A DNA stretch of 62,357 nucleotides from Bacillota bacterium (GTDB lineage: Bacteria; Bacillota_E; Symbiobacteriia; Symbiobacteriales; Symbiobacteriaceae): the NCBI GenBank assembly GCA_003242675.1, contig QGVE01000004.1, forward strand, positions 1-62,357, read 5' to 3'. A program made the translations under genes and the position numbers. Each line of letters begins with the position of its first letter. Positions within the stretch are counted from its first letter, which is position 1. Below are positions 7,682 through 15,856 of the stretch, piece by piece. The notes beneath the pieces were generated by a model. The model saw only the letters and a program-made list of their open reading frames with translations. It ran no database searches and was not told where the DNA came from.

Positions 7682-9713
7682 GCTGGCCTGGCGCAACCTG
7701 CGGCGCAGCCTCCGGGACTACGGCATCTATTTCATGACACTGGTGTTTGCGGTAGCCATCTTCTACGTATTTAACTCTGTGCCGGACCAACCCGCTTTCC
7801 TCAGCCTCTCCGAGAGCCAGCGGCGCATGGCGCGGGGCACGGTGGAGGTCATGGAGTGGATGTCGACGATCATGACGGGCGTCGTGGCCCTGCTGGTGCT
7901 GTACGCCAACCGGGTGATCGTGCGGAAGCGCAGCCGGGAGTTTGGCACCTACCTGCTGCTGGGCATGGAGCCGGGGCGGTTGGCTCTCCTGCTCTTGGCG
8001 GAGGTCACGGCCATCGGCGCCGCGGCGCTGGGCGTGGGGCTGGCCCTGGGCGTGGCGCTGTCGCAGGCCTTTGCCCGGGTGGTGGAGCAGGTGCTGCGCG
8101 CGCCGGCGCCAGCGGGGGGCGTGGTCTTCTCGGCCCGCGCCGCGCTGTGGACCCTGGTCCTCTACGGCCTGATGTTCCTGGCCGTCGCGCTCTGGCAGTC
8201 CGCGGCGGTCTACCGGCAGCGGCTGATCGAACTGATCAACGGGGCGCGCCGGAACGAGGAGATCCCGGTGCGGAGCCGGCCGCTGGCCCTGGGGGCGGGG
8301 CTGCTCAGCGCGGCGGCCCTGGGGACGGCCTACTGGCTGGCCGACCGGGTGAGCCGCACCGCCGGCCTCGATCCCACGGACCGGCGCGTCCTCCTGGGGA
8401 CCGTGCTGGGCGTGGCGGGCACCTACCTGCTCTTCCTGGCCCTGGCGGGGCTCCTCACCGGCATCCGCCGGCGCGCCGGAGGCTGGCTGGCCCGGGGGCT
8501 CAACCTCTTCCTCTACCGGCAGGTGACCAGCAAGATCAACACCCACGCCGCGATGCTGGCCACCATCGCCCTCATGCTCACCTTCGCCATCTGTGCCATG
8601 TCCACCGGACTGGGCCTGGGAACCGCGATCCGGAAGCACCTGGAGGAGGATGCGCCCTTCAGCTACCTGGCCATCAGCTCCAACCCCGGCCAGGACTACA
8701 CCGGGCTGCGGGCGCTCCTCACGCAGCACGGAGTGGCGGACGGGCAGATGGTCGAGTTGGCGCTGGCCTACACGGAGCTCACGGGCGCCGACCTCATGCT
8801 GCCCGAGGACGCCGAGCGGTTCCGGGCCGACGACGAGGTGGGCTATACGGCCTTTGCGCAGGTGCGGGTGATCGCCCAGTCGGCCTACCGCGGCCTGCGG
8901 GCGCTGAAGGGGTACCCCGACGTCGCCCTCCCCGCGGACGGCTACCTGGTGCATGCGAGCAAGGGCGGCCACCCGGCGGCTTCCGAGAGCCTTGCCGCCT
9001 GGCAGCGGGCGCTGGCGGCCGGGCAGGCTCTGGACATCGCCGGGCTCACGCTGCGCCCGGCTGCGGCCAGGGTCTTCACCGAGCCTCTCGGCTCCGCGCT
9101 GGCCGGCATCAGTCCGCTTCTGGTGGTGCCGGATGAGGCGCTGGAAGCCCTGCTGCCGGGCGCGCCCCTGGTGGAGCGGCTCCTGGTGGCCGAGGCGCCG
9201 GGCCACGAGCCCCCCGGGCTGGCGGCGGCCGCCGCGGAGTGGGCGGCGGCGCAGTGGTCGGAGGAAGGGTGGGTCTTCTTCACCTCCCGGGCCGAGGCCC
9301 TGGGGACCGTGTACATGATCGAGGGCACTCTGGTCTTCCTCTCGTTCTACGTGGGGATCATGTTCATCCTGGTCTCCGCCACCCTGCTGGCCCTCCAGCA
9401 GGTGACCGATGCCCTGGAGCACCGGCAGCGCTTCACCGTGCTCAGCAAGCTGGGCGCCGATGACGCCATGCTCGGCGGCCTCATCTTCCGGCAGGTGGGG
9501 CTCTACTTCCTGACGCCGGTCTTGGTGGCCCTGCTGCATTCCGGGATGGCCCTCGCTGCACTACACCGGGTGCTGACCCGGGAGGCGGCGTATGATGCCG
9601 TCGGCCATGCCGCCCTGGTCACGGCCGGCATCTTCGCCGCCCTGTACGGCGCCTACTACCTGGCGAGCGTGCAGACGTGCCGGTCCCTCTACCGGCCGGA
9701 GACCGCGGCCTGA
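7671..9713 (+). CDS. BceB-like ABC transporter permease with large extracellular domain
   Basis: This protein of about 680 residues begins [20 protein letters not shown], the usual opening of BceB/FtsX-type permeases. About ten membrane helices are arranged 1 + 3, then a pair, 2, a large soluble domain, and 2-3 at the end. The soluble domain (about residues 330-560) between helices VII and VIII is the family's sensor/substrate domain. The ATG at 7671 overlaps the ATPase stop and has a GGGG-rich ribosome site; a GTG 12 nt upstream is possible. Together with the ATPase it should form an antimicrobial peptide resistance or sensing exporter. The missing histidine kinase and regulator mean control by an unlinked system. 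Confidence 0.88.
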   Translation: MYVKLAWRNLRRSLRDYGIYFMTLVFAVAIFYVFNSVPDQPAFLSLSESQRRMARGTVEVMEWMSTIMTGVVALLVLYANRVIVRKRSREFGTYLLLGMEPGRLALLLLAEVTAIGAAALGVGLALGVALSQAFARVVEQVLRAPAPAGGVVFSARAALWTLVLYGLMFLAVALWQSAAVYRQRLIELINGARRNEEIPVRSRPLALGAGLLSAAALGTAYWLADRVSRTAGLDPTDRRVLLGTVLGVAGTYLLFLALAGLLTGIRRRAGGWLARGLNLFLYRQVTSKINTHAAMLATIALMLTFAICAMSTGLGLGTAIRKHLEEDAPFSYLAISSNPGQDYTGLRALLTQHGVADGQMVELALAYTELTGADLMLPEDAERFRADDEVGYTAFAQVRVIAQSAYRGLRALKGYPDVALPADGYLVHASKGGHPAASESLAAWQRALAAGQALDIAGLTLRPAAARVFTEPLGSALAGISPLLVVPDEALEALLPGAPLVERLLVAEAPGHEPPGLAAAAAEWAAAQWSEEGWVFFTSRAEALGTVYMIEGTLVFLSFYVGIMFILVSATLLALQQVTDALEHRQRFTVLSKLGADDAMLGGLIFRQVGLYFLTPVLVALLHSGMALAALHRVLTREAAYDAVGHAALVTAGIFAALYGAYYLASVQTCRSLYRPETAA

Positions 9714-9807
9714 ATTCCGCCGCGCAGCCGGATCCGGGGCTCCCCTTGCACGTTTTCAGACGTGTGATACCATAGGAATGCGAATAGACACAGGGGAGCT
9801 GACGCAT

Positions 9808-10449
9808 GTGAAGCGGGAGCAGACCGGTCTGCCACGTTACGAGGCCATTGCACTGGATCTGGCAAGGCGCATCGCCTCCGGCGAACTGGAGGAGGGCAGC
9901 CGGCTGCTGGGCCGCTCCAGCCTGGCCGGCACCTACCAGGTGTCGCCTGAGACGATCCGTCGGGCCGTGGCGATCCTGCACGAGCGCGGCGTGGTGAAGG
10001 CCGTGGCCGGCTCCGGCATTCGGATCCTCTCCCAGGTGGCTGCCCAGGAGTACGTCGAGTCGGTGGGCAGCCAGTTCAAGGTGGAGCAGGAGATCCGGGA
10101 GCTGCGCAAGCTCTTGCGCGAGCGCCGGCGGCTCGACGAGGAGATCGAAAACGCGCTGGATCGCCTGCTGAAGCACACCGCCGGCGCCATCGGCACCCGC
10201 CACGTGGAGGAGCTGGTGCTGGACGAAAACTCCTGGGCGGTGGGCCGCTCGCTCGGCGAGATCCGTCTGCGTTCCGCCACGGGGGTGACCGCCGTGGCCA
10301 TCATCCGCGGCGACGAGGAGTACTTCTCGCCCCCTGCGGACATGGAGCTGAAGGCCGGCGACGTGCTGGCGATCGTGGGGTCCGATGCTGCGCGAGCCCG
10401 CTGCCGCGCGCTCCTGTCCGCCACGGTCGTGCCCGAGCAGGAGTCCTGA
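9808..10449 (+). CDS. busR: BusR-like GntR/RCK_C transcriptional regulator (candidate c-di-AMP sensor)
   Basis: This 213-residue protein has an N-terminal GntR-type winged helix (about residues 8-75, reading YEAIALDLARRIASGEL and SPETIRRAVAILHERGVV). A coiled-coil linker (EIRELRKLLRERRRLDEEI) follows, then a C-terminal RCK_C/TrkA-C domain (about 130-205). This order is that of BusR, which in Lactococcus and Streptococcus represses a betaine transporter and binds DNA when loaded with c-di-AMP. The next genes are an OpuC-type transporter, which supports the match. The GTG at 9808 is chosen for its GGGGAG at nine bases; an in-frame ATG at 9778 lacks a good site. The RCK_C ligand is inferred from family, not visible in the sequence. 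Confidence 0.82.
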   Translation: MKREQTGLPRYEAIALDLARRIASGELEEGSRLLGRSSLAGTYQVSPETIRRAVAILHERGVVKAVAGSGIRILSQVAAQEYVESVGSQFKVEQEIRELRKLLRERRRLDEEIENALDRLLKHTAGAIGTRHVEELVLDENSWAVGRSLGEIRLRSATGVTAVAIIRGDEEYFSPPADMELKAGDVLAIVGSDAARARCRALLSATVVPEQES

Positions 10450-10477
10450 TTCCGTCATCTGGCCTGTCCTTACTCTG

Positions 10478-10514
10478 CCGCAGCCCATCGGCCGCTTTGG
10501 CCGGTGGGCTGCGG
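10478..10514. terminator. Perfect hairpin between busR and opuC, probable terminator
   Basis: CCGCAGCCCA pairs with TGGGCTGCGG, extended inward by TCGGCC/GGCCGG around a GCTTT loop. The stem is strong but lacks a following T run, so termination strength is uncertain. It isolates busR from the opuC promoter. Confidence 0.55.
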
Positions 10515-10542
10515 CCGCTTGTGGCACCAATAGTCAGCGGAG

Positions 10543-10571
10543 TTGACAACCGCCAACCCAGTATGTAGTAT
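10543..10571 (+). promoter_or_regulatory. Sigma-A promoter of the opuC operon
   Basis: TTGACA (10543-10548), a 17-bp spacer and TAGTAT (10566-10571) form a near-consensus promoter. Related half-sites ttgacaacc and agttgttgg flank the core and could be bound by the BusR-like protein, whose gene is just upstream; that part is inference. Confidence 0.75.
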
Positions 10572-10628
10572 AAAGTTGTTGGTCTTCTTCGGGCTACACT
10601 TTGGTGGCGAAGGGGGTTGGCGCGCGCA

Positions 10629-11762
10629 GTGGTTCGCTTCGAGAACGTGTCCAAGGTGTACCCGGACGGCACAAAGGCGGTGGAGGACCTGAACCTGCAC
10701 ATCGCCCGCGGGGAGTTTGTCTGCCTGATCGGCCCCTCCGGCTGCGGCAAGACGACCACCCTGAAGATGATCAACCGCCTCCACGAGCCGACGTCCGGCA
10801 AGATCTACGTGGACGGGCGCGACATCTCCACGGTGAACCCCGTGGAGCTGAGGCGCAACATCGGCTACGTCATCCAGCAAGTGGGCCTCTTCCCGCACCT
10901 GACCATTGCCCAGAACATCGAGCTCGTGCCCCGGCTGCTGGGCTGGGACAAGGCGCGGCGCCAGGCGCGCGTCGACGAGCTGCTGGAGATGGTCGGCCTG
11001 GACCCGGCCACCTACCGCGACCGCTACCCCCGGGAGCTCTCCGGTGGGCAGCAGCAGCGGGTGGGCGTGCTCCGCGCGCTGGCCGCCGAGCCGGACCTGA
11101 TCCTTATGGATGAGCCCTTCGGCGCACTGGACCCGATCACCCGGGAGACGCTGCAGGACGAGCTGAAGCGGCTGCAGGCCCGGCTGAAGAAGACGGTGGT
11201 CTTCGTCACCCACGACATGGACGAGGCGCTGAAGCTGGCCGACCGGATCGTCGTGATGAAGGACGGCCGGATCCACCAGGTGGCCACCCCGGAGGAGCTG
11301 CTGCGCAATCCGCGGGACGAGTTCGTGGCGCAGTTCGTCGGCCGCCACCGCATGGTGGTGCCCGCGGACGCCCTCACGGTGGCCGAGGTCATGATCAAGG
11401 ATCCCGTCTGCGCCGGGCCGCAGTACGGGATCGCGGAGGCCGTGGCCACCATGCGCAAGCGCCGGGTGAACTCGGTGCTGGTGGTGGACGAGGACGGCAG
11501 GCTGCTGGGGATCGTCACCGCCCGGGCCATCGAGCGGGGCCTGCCCAAGCACCGCACCCTGGGCGAGATCATGGAGACCCGGGTGAGCACGGTGCTCCCG
11601 CACCAGCCGGTGACCCACGCCGTGCAGCGGATGCTGCTGGAGCGGCTGGAGTTCCTGCCCGTCGTCGATGAGCAGGGCCGGCTGCAGGGGCTCGTGACCA
11701 ACACGTCGCTCGTCGGCACCCTCTCCCGCGCCGAGCGGGCTGCCGGGGGGGCGACCGCATGA
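10629..11762 (+). CDS. opuCA: Glycine betaine/carnitine/choline ABC transporter ATPase with CBS pair (OpuCA-like)
   Basis: This protein of about 377 residues is the energy-coupling subunit of an osmoprotectant importer. Motifs: Walker A GPSGCGKTT (about 36-44), Q-loop YVIQQVGLFPH, signature LSGGQQQR, Walker B LILMDEPFGALD, H-loop THD. The C-terminus (about residues 250-360) holds two CBS motifs (around SVLVVDEDGRLLGIV and FLPVVDEQGRLQGLV), as in OpuCA/OpuAA, where they sense ionic strength or bind c-di-AMP. The GTG at 10629 is taken as the start; a TTG at 10617 is too close to the AGGGGG. The stop overlaps the next start (ATGA). A BusR-like regulator upstream and an MscS channel downstream support a role in osmotic adjustment. 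Confidence 0.9.
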   Translation: MVRFENVSKVYPDGTKAVEDLNLHIARGEFVCLIGPSGCGKTTTLKMINRLHEPTSGKIYVDGRDISTVNPVELRRNIGYVIQQVGLFPHLTIAQNIELVPRLLGWDKARRQARVDELLEMVGLDPATYRDRYPRELSGGQQQRVGVLRALAAEPDLILMDEPFGALDPITRETLQDELKRLQARLKKTVVFVTHDMDEALKLADRIVVMKDGRIHQVATPEELLRNPRDEFVAQFVGRHRMVVPADALTVAEVMIKDPVCAGPQYGIAEAVATMRKRRVNSVLVVDEDGRLLGIVTARAIERGLPKHRTLGEIMETRVSTVLPHQPVTHAVQRMLLERLEFLPVVDEQGRLQGLVTNTSLVGTLSRAERAAGGATA

Positions 11763-12373
11763 TCACGTGGGCAAAGCTGGGCTTTCTCACGCTGGAGCAC
11801 CTGGCCCTGTCGCTGTCGGCCGTCCTGCTCGCGGTGCTGGTGGCCGTGCCCGCCGGCATCCTGCTCAGCCGGAGCCGGCGGCTGGCCGATCCGCTCATCG
11901 CGCTGGTGGGGCTGTTCCAGACCCTGCCGGCGATCGCCCTGCTGGCGTTCATGATCCCGCTCATGGGGATCGGCACGAAGCCTGCGCTCACGGCGCTCTT
12001 CCTGTACGCCCTCTTGCCGATCCTGAGCAGCACGTACAAGGGGCTCAGGGGCGTGGATCCGGCGGCCAAAGAGGCGGCCCGGGGCATGGGGATGACGGCC
12101 CTGCAGATGCTCTTTTTGGTGGAGCTGCCCCTCGCGTTCCGGGTGATTATGAGCGGCATCCGCACCTCGACCGTGCTGATCATCGGCTGGGCGACGCTGG
12201 GCGCCTACGTGGGCGCCGGCGGCCTGGGGGAGCCGATCATCACCGGCTACGCGATGGTCTCGCCCAGGCTCATCCTGGCCGGGGGCGTGCCCGTCACGCT
12301 GATGGCCCTGCTGGCGGACTTCCTGCTCGGCCGGCTGGAGCGCAAGGCGACGCCCCGCGGGCTGCAGGTGTAG
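11759..12373 (+). CDS. opuCB: Osmoprotectant ABC transporter permease (OpuCB-like)
   Basis: This 204-residue membrane protein has five or six helices and the BPD_transp_1 EAA-type cytoplasmic loop (AAKEAARGMGMTALQMLFLVELP). Features such as LFQTLPAIALLAFMIP and the ending SPRLILAGGVPVTLMALLAD match the OpuCB/OpuCD/YehY family. The ATG overlaps the opuCA stop by 4 nt. It forms a heteromeric channel with the next permease and imports a quaternary ammonium compound delivered by the lipoprotein encoded downstream. The exact substrate cannot be read from the sequence. Confidence 0.88.
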   Translation: MITWAKLGFLTLEHLALSLSAVLLAVLVAVPAGILLSRSRRLADPLIALVGLFQTLPAIALLAFMIPLMGIGTKPALTALFLYALLPILSSTYKGLRGVDPAAKEAARGMGMTALQMLFLVELPLAFRVIMSGIRTSTVLIIGWATLGAYVGAGGLGEPIITGYAMVSPRLILAGGVPVTLMALLADFLLGRLERKATPRGLQV

Positions 12374-12390
12374 GAAGGGGGAGGTGCGCC

Positions 12391-13041
12391 GTGGAGCTTC
12401 TGCACGAACTGGTCGTGTACGTCAGCGGGCACTGGCCCAGGCTGCTGGGCCTCACCCTCGAGCACATCCGGCTGGCCCTGCTGGCCGTTTTCTACGGGGT
12501 GCTGGTCGGGGTGCCCGTCGGATTCCTGATCAGCCGCTACCGGAAGCTGGCGGAGCCGGTGCTATGGGTGGCCAACGCGCTCCAGACCATCCCCGCCCTG
12601 GCGCTCATCGGCTTCGTCATGCTCTTCCTCGGCCTCAGCCCCGCGACCGGCATCTTCTGCCTGTTCCTGTACACCCTGATGCCGATCATCCGGTCGACCC
12701 ACACCGCGCTCCGCACGATGGACCCGGCGCTCATCGAGGCCGCCACGGCCATGGGCATGACCCGGTGGCAGATCCTGCGGATCGTGCAGCTGCCCCTGGC
12801 CCTGGCGGTGATGATGGTGGGCATCCGCCTGGCGGTGGTGATGTCCATCGGCACGGCGTCGATCATGTCGCTGGCGGGCGCCGGGGGGCTGGGCTCCGAG
12901 ATCTTCGCCGGCATCGACCGGGTGCAGGACAAGATGATCCTCGCCGGAGCCCTGCCGGCGGCGCTGCTGGCCATCATCGCCGATCTGGGAATGGGCGCGC
13001 TGGAGCGCTGGCTCACGCCGCGCGGGCTTCGCCAGGCGTGA
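12391..13041 (+). CDS. opuCD: Osmoprotectant ABC transporter permease (OpuCD-like)
   Basis: This 216-residue permease is paralogous to the preceding gene: the ANALQTIPALALIGFVM segment and the EAA loop EAATAMGMTRWQILRIVQLP align with it. It has about six helices. The GTG at 12391 follows a strong GGAAGGGGGAGG site in the 17-nt gap after opuCB. An open frame reaching farther upstream in this register is the shadow of opuCB. A large hairpin between this gene and the binding-protein gene (13057-13104) may tune relative expression. Confidence 0.88.
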   Translation: MELLHELVVYVSGHWPRLLGLTLEHIRLALLAVFYGVLVGVPVGFLISRYRKLAEPVLWVANALQTIPALALIGFVMLFLGLSPATGIFCLFLYTLMPIIRSTHTALRTMDPALIEAATAMGMTRWQILRIVQLPLALAVMMVGIRLAVVMSIGTASIMSLAGAGGLGSEIFAGIDRVQDKMILAGALPAALLAIIADLGMGALERWLTPRGLRQA

Positions 13042-13056
13042 CGCTTCCTGGCGCGC

Positions 13057-13104
13057 GGCGCCGCAGGGGCGGCCCGGCCCGTCCGGCCGGCCCCTGCGGG
13101 CGCC
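13057..13104 (+). terminator. Intra-operon hairpin between opuCD and opuCC (partial terminator or RNA stabiliser)
   Basis: GGCGC-CGCAGGGGC pairs with GCCCCTGCG-GGCGCC around a GC-rich loop. There is no T run. It lies 13 nt after the opuCD stop and 50 nt before the lipoprotein gene, so it is more likely an attenuator or processing/stability element than a full stop. The bases after it contain the near-repeat ctacggttagaccgtctacgg. Confidence 0.45.
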
Positions 13105-13153
13105 GGGAAGCCATCTACGGTTAGACCGTCTACGGGGAGGTTTAGGCTAGAGA

Positions 13154-14077
13154 ATGTTCAAGAGGAGTCGCATGTCTTCGTTGGCTGCGGCCGCGCTGCT
13201 CGCCGCCGCCCTGCTGGCCGGGTGCGGCGGCGGGGGCGCGGGCTCCGGAGCCGGCGACACCATCGTCGTCAGCTCGAAGGACTTCACGGAGAGCATCCTG
13301 CTCGGCGAGATCGCCGCGCAGCTCATCGAGAACCGGACCGATCTGAAGGTGGTGCGCAAGCACAGCCTTGGCGGCACGACGGTCAACTTCAATGGCCTCA
13401 GGAACGGCGACATCACGCTCTATGCCGAGTACGACGGCACGGCGTACGGTCCGATCCTGGGCCACACCGAGCCGATCACCGATCCCGACGGCCTGCACGC
13501 GCAGGTGAAGAAGGAGTTTGAGGAGAAGTTCAGGATCACCTGGACCGAGCCGCTGGGCATGAACAACACCTACACCCTGGCGGTCCCCCGGGAGATCGCG
13601 GAGCAGTACGGCCTCAAGACGTTCTCGGACCTGCTGGCGGTCGACGAGCAGCTGGTCTTCGGCACCACCAACGAGTTCATGGGCCGCGAGGTCGACGGAT
13701 ACTACCCGCTGGTCGAGGAGTATGGCTTTGCGTTCAAGGACGTGAAGACGATGCAGACCGGCCTGCGGTGGAAGGCGATCGAGACCGGGGAGATCCAGGT
13801 GATCGACGCCTACGCCACGGACGGCAAGCTGATCGAGTTCGATATGGTGATCCTGGAGGACGACCGGAACTTCTTCCCGCCGTACCACGGCGCCTACGTG
13901 GTGCGGATGGACGCGGTGGAGAAGCACCCGGAGATCCTCGAACTCCTGAACCAGCTGGGCGGCTTGCTGCCGGACGAGAAGATGCAGCAGCTCAACTACC
14001 GGGTCGAGTCGCTGGAGGAGCCGGTGGAGGAGGTCGCCCGGGACTTCCTGATCGAGCACGGGCTGATCGAGCCCTGA
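13154..14077 (+). CDS. opuCC: Glycine betaine/carnitine/choline-binding lipoprotein (OpuCC-like)
   Basis: This 307-residue protein begins with a lipoprotein signal peptide: MFKRSR basic region, hydrophobic core and lipobox LLAGC (Cys about residue 24). The mature part is an OpuAC-type binding protein with the family opening SSKDFTESILLGEI. YDGTAYGPILGH is followed by ligand-pocket segments including TWTEPLGMNNTYTLAVP and the closing YVVRMDAV. It captures the osmolyte outside the membrane and delivers it to the OpuCB/CD channel. The ATG at 13154 is kept because it supplies the basic N-region; an ATG six codons later follows AGAGGAG too closely. It is the last gene of the operon, ended by a long hairpin. 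Confidence 0.9.
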   Translation: MFKRSRMSSLAAAALLAAALLAGCGGGGAGSGAGDTIVVSSKDFTESILLGEIAAQLIENRTDLKVVRKHSLGGTTVNFNGLRNGDITLYAEYDGTAYGPILGHTEPITDPDGLHAQVKKEFEEKFRITWTEPLGMNNTYTLAVPREIAEQYGLKTFSDLLAVDEQLVFGTTNEFMGREVDGYYPLVEEYGFAFKDVKTMQTGLRWKAIETGEIQVIDAYATDGKLIEFDMVILEDDRNFFPPYHGAYVVRMDAVEKHPEILELLNQLGGLLPDEKMQQLNYRVESLEEPVEEVARDFLIEHGLIEP

Positions 14078-14095
14078 GCGGTGAGGCGTAGGTCA

Positions 14096-14159
14096 GCGCG
14101 CGGGTCACCTGCGCATCGGCCGGTGCTGAGACGGCCGGTCCGGCCTGTGACCCGCGCGC
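14096..14159 (+). terminator. Long hairpin terminating the opuC operon
   Basis: GCGCGCGGGTCAC pairs perfectly with GTGACCCGCGCGC over 13 bp, with internal GGCC/GGCC pairing. It is followed by GC-rich sequence rather than T residues, so termination may need Rho or be partial. Confidence 0.5.
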
Positions 14160-14200
14160 TGGCGCGCCCCCGTGCCGGCGGCGGCCCGGCCGGTATTCCC

Positions 14201-14229
14201 TTGCCTGACCGTGACGATACTTCTAATAT
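14201..14229 (+). promoter_or_regulatory. Sigma-A promoter of mscS
   Basis: TTGCCT, a 17-bp spacer and TAATAT at 14224-14229 lie 34 bp before the GTG start of the channel gene. Confidence 0.7.
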
Positions 14230-14262
14230 GTAGAGGATGACGTTTCGCACGGGGGAATCGCA

Positions 14263-15405
14263 GTGGAACAGTGGCTGTATGGCCTGCGGATCGCGCTGCA
14301 GCAGCACTGGGTCGCCTGGGCGGTGTTTGCCCTGCAGATCCTGGTCGCGTGGCTCCTGGGCGGCCTGGCCAAGCGCATCCTGCGGTGGATCGCGCACCGG
14401 GTGGTCCACCGGTCCGACACCACGCTGGACGACCGGCTGGTGGAGGCCGGGACGCCGGCGGTGCGGTGGGCCATCTTCGCCCTGGGCCTCCGCGTGGCGC
14501 TGATGTCGCTGGGCAGCGCCATCCCCTCCTTCCAGGCCGGGGGACGGTACGCGGCGCAGTTCACCGTGGCCGGGAACCTGGCGGAGGCCATGGTGGTGAT
14601 CGCGGTGGCGGTGCTGGTGAACGCGCTGCTCGGCGCCGTTCTGGACTGGTACCTGCACGAACTGGCGGGGCGGACCGACGGCACGTGGGACCGGGAACTG
14701 CTGCCCATGGTCAAGAAGGGCGTGGCGGCCGTCGTCTACTTCTTCGCCCTCTCCATCGTGCTGGAGCTGTTCGGCATCTCGGTCTCCGCCCTGGTGGCGA
14801 CCGCCGGCGTAGCCTCGGCGGCGCTCGCCCTGGCCTCCCAGGAGACGCTCTCCAACGTGCTGGGCGGCCTGGCCATTCTCATCGACCGGCCGTTCCGGGT
14901 GGGCGACTGGATCGAGCTCACCGACGGGAGGGTCGGGGTGGTGGTGGAGATCGGCCTGCGCACGACCCGCATCCGGCAGTTTGACGGCACCGCCCTTGTC
15001 GTGCCCAACAAGGACATGGCCAACACGCGGGTGATCAACTACGCCCTGCCCACGCCGCAGGCGGCGATCCGGCAGACGATCCGGGTCACCTACGGCACCG
15101 ACGTGGAGAAGGCCAAGAGGGTGCTGCTGGACGTGATGAACAGCCACCCCGAGGTGCTGAAGGATCCGGCGCCCGGGGTGTGGCTGACCACCTTCAACAC
15201 CTACTCCCTGGACCTCTTCATCAGCTGCTGGGTCCAGTCGTACACCGACCGGTTCCGGGTGACCGACGAGCTCAACATGCGCATCCTGCAGGCCTTCCGG
15301 GAGAACGGTATCACGCTCGCGATCCCGGCGCAGCAGGTCCACATCCAGCAGCCGGCGGGTTCCCCCGGGCAGCCGGTGGGGCTCCCGGCCGCGGACGGCC
15401 GCTGA
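14263..15405 (+). CDS. mscS: MscS-family mechanosensitive channel
   Basis: This 380-residue protein has an N-terminal membrane region of four or five helices. The pore-helix signature follows as ATAGVASAALALASQETLSN, which is rich in Ala and Gly like TM3 of E. coli MscS. The beta domain reads RPFRVGDWIEL and VPNKDMANTRVINY, and a C-terminal alpha/beta cytoplasmic vestibule completes the fold. Start is the GTG at 14263 behind GGGGG. Such channels release solutes on hypo-osmotic shock. Placement after the osmoprotectant importer, but with its own promoter and an intervening hairpin, groups opposing osmotic responses in one locus. Residues after about 365 are Pro/Gly-rich and probably disordered. 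Confidence 0.92.
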   Translation: MEQWLYGLRIALQQHWVAWAVFALQILVAWLLGGLAKRILRWIAHRVVHRSDTTLDDRLVEAGTPAVRWAIFALGLRVALMSLGSAIPSFQAGGRYAAQFTVAGNLAEAMVVIAVAVLVNALLGAVLDWYLHELAGRTDGTWDRELLPMVKKGVAAVVYFFALSIVLELFGISVSALVATAGVASAALALASQETLSNVLGGLAILIDRPFRVGDWIELTDGRVGVVVEIGLRTTRIRQFDGTALVVPNKDMANTRVINYALPTPQAAIRQTIRVTYGTDVEKAKRVLLDVMNSHPEVLKDPAPGVWLTTFNTYSLDLFISCWVQSYTDRFRVTDELNMRILQAFRENGITLAIPAQQVHIQQPAGSPGQPVGLPAADGR

Positions 15406-15446
15406 TCCGCGCAGGCGGGGCGGCGAGGCCGTCGGGAAGCGAGGAA

Positions 15447-15479
15447 GGCCCCCGCGGCGCAGGCGCGCCGGCGGGGGCC
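15447..15479. terminator. Bidirectional terminator between mscS and the zinc-ribbon gene
   Basis: GGCCCCCGC...GCGGGGGCC forms a 9-bp stem, with GGCGC/GCGCC pairing inside. The two flanking genes converge on it. Confidence 0.6.
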
Positions 15480-15501
15480 CCGCGTTGGCTGAGGACGGCA
15501 T

Positions 15502-15657
15502 TCAGTCCGCAAAGGGCTGTCTTTCGCCGACGGGATAGAGCGGCGTGGCGGCCTCCACCTCGTCGACCTGGCGGCATTCCGGGCAGAGGCTCTGCTGCCC
15601 CTCCGGCTCCTCGGCGATGGCCGAGCCACACCAGGCGCAGACGCTCGGGCGGTTCAT
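15502..15657 (-). CDS. Small zinc-ribbon protein, 51 residues
   Basis: On the minus strand an ATG at 15657, preceded by AAAGGGGTG at suitable spacing, opens a 51-codon frame ending TGA. The N-terminal half contains two Cys pairs, CAWC (residues 7-10) and CPEC (residues 25-28), spaced as in a rubredoxin-like zinc ribbon. Acidic and polar residues follow. Codon usage has the strong G/C third-position bias of the surrounding genes. The function is unknown; isolated zinc ribbons of this kind often bind nucleic acid or protein partners. It converges with mscS and has its own upstream AT-rich region. Confidence 0.65.
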   Translation of the reverse strand: MNRPSVCAWCGSAIAEEPEGQQSLCPECRQVDEVEAATPLYPVGERQPFAD

Positions 15658-15845
15658 CGAATTGACACCCCTTTCTGAGATCAGAGTAACCGCCGGAGGA
15701 GGCCGCTGTCCAAGGGGAAGTATCTATCCGCGCGATTTGTTCCGTTTATTGGTGAGACGTGCCGATCCAGCCTCATCCTGGGCTGGAACCGCACTTTAGG
15801 AACACATAGTGAAAAATGACGCTCGCGCCGTGGATACCTACATGG

Positions 15846-15851
15846 TATAAT
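15846..15851 (+). promoter_or_regulatory. Extended -10 promoter for the structured RNA
   Basis: TGG-TATAAT is a consensus extended -10 element in an AT-rich stretch. No good -35 is visible at 17 bp, as is common for extended -10 promoters. Transcription would begin near 15857-15859. Confidence 0.6.
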
Positions 15852-15856
15852 CTCTG

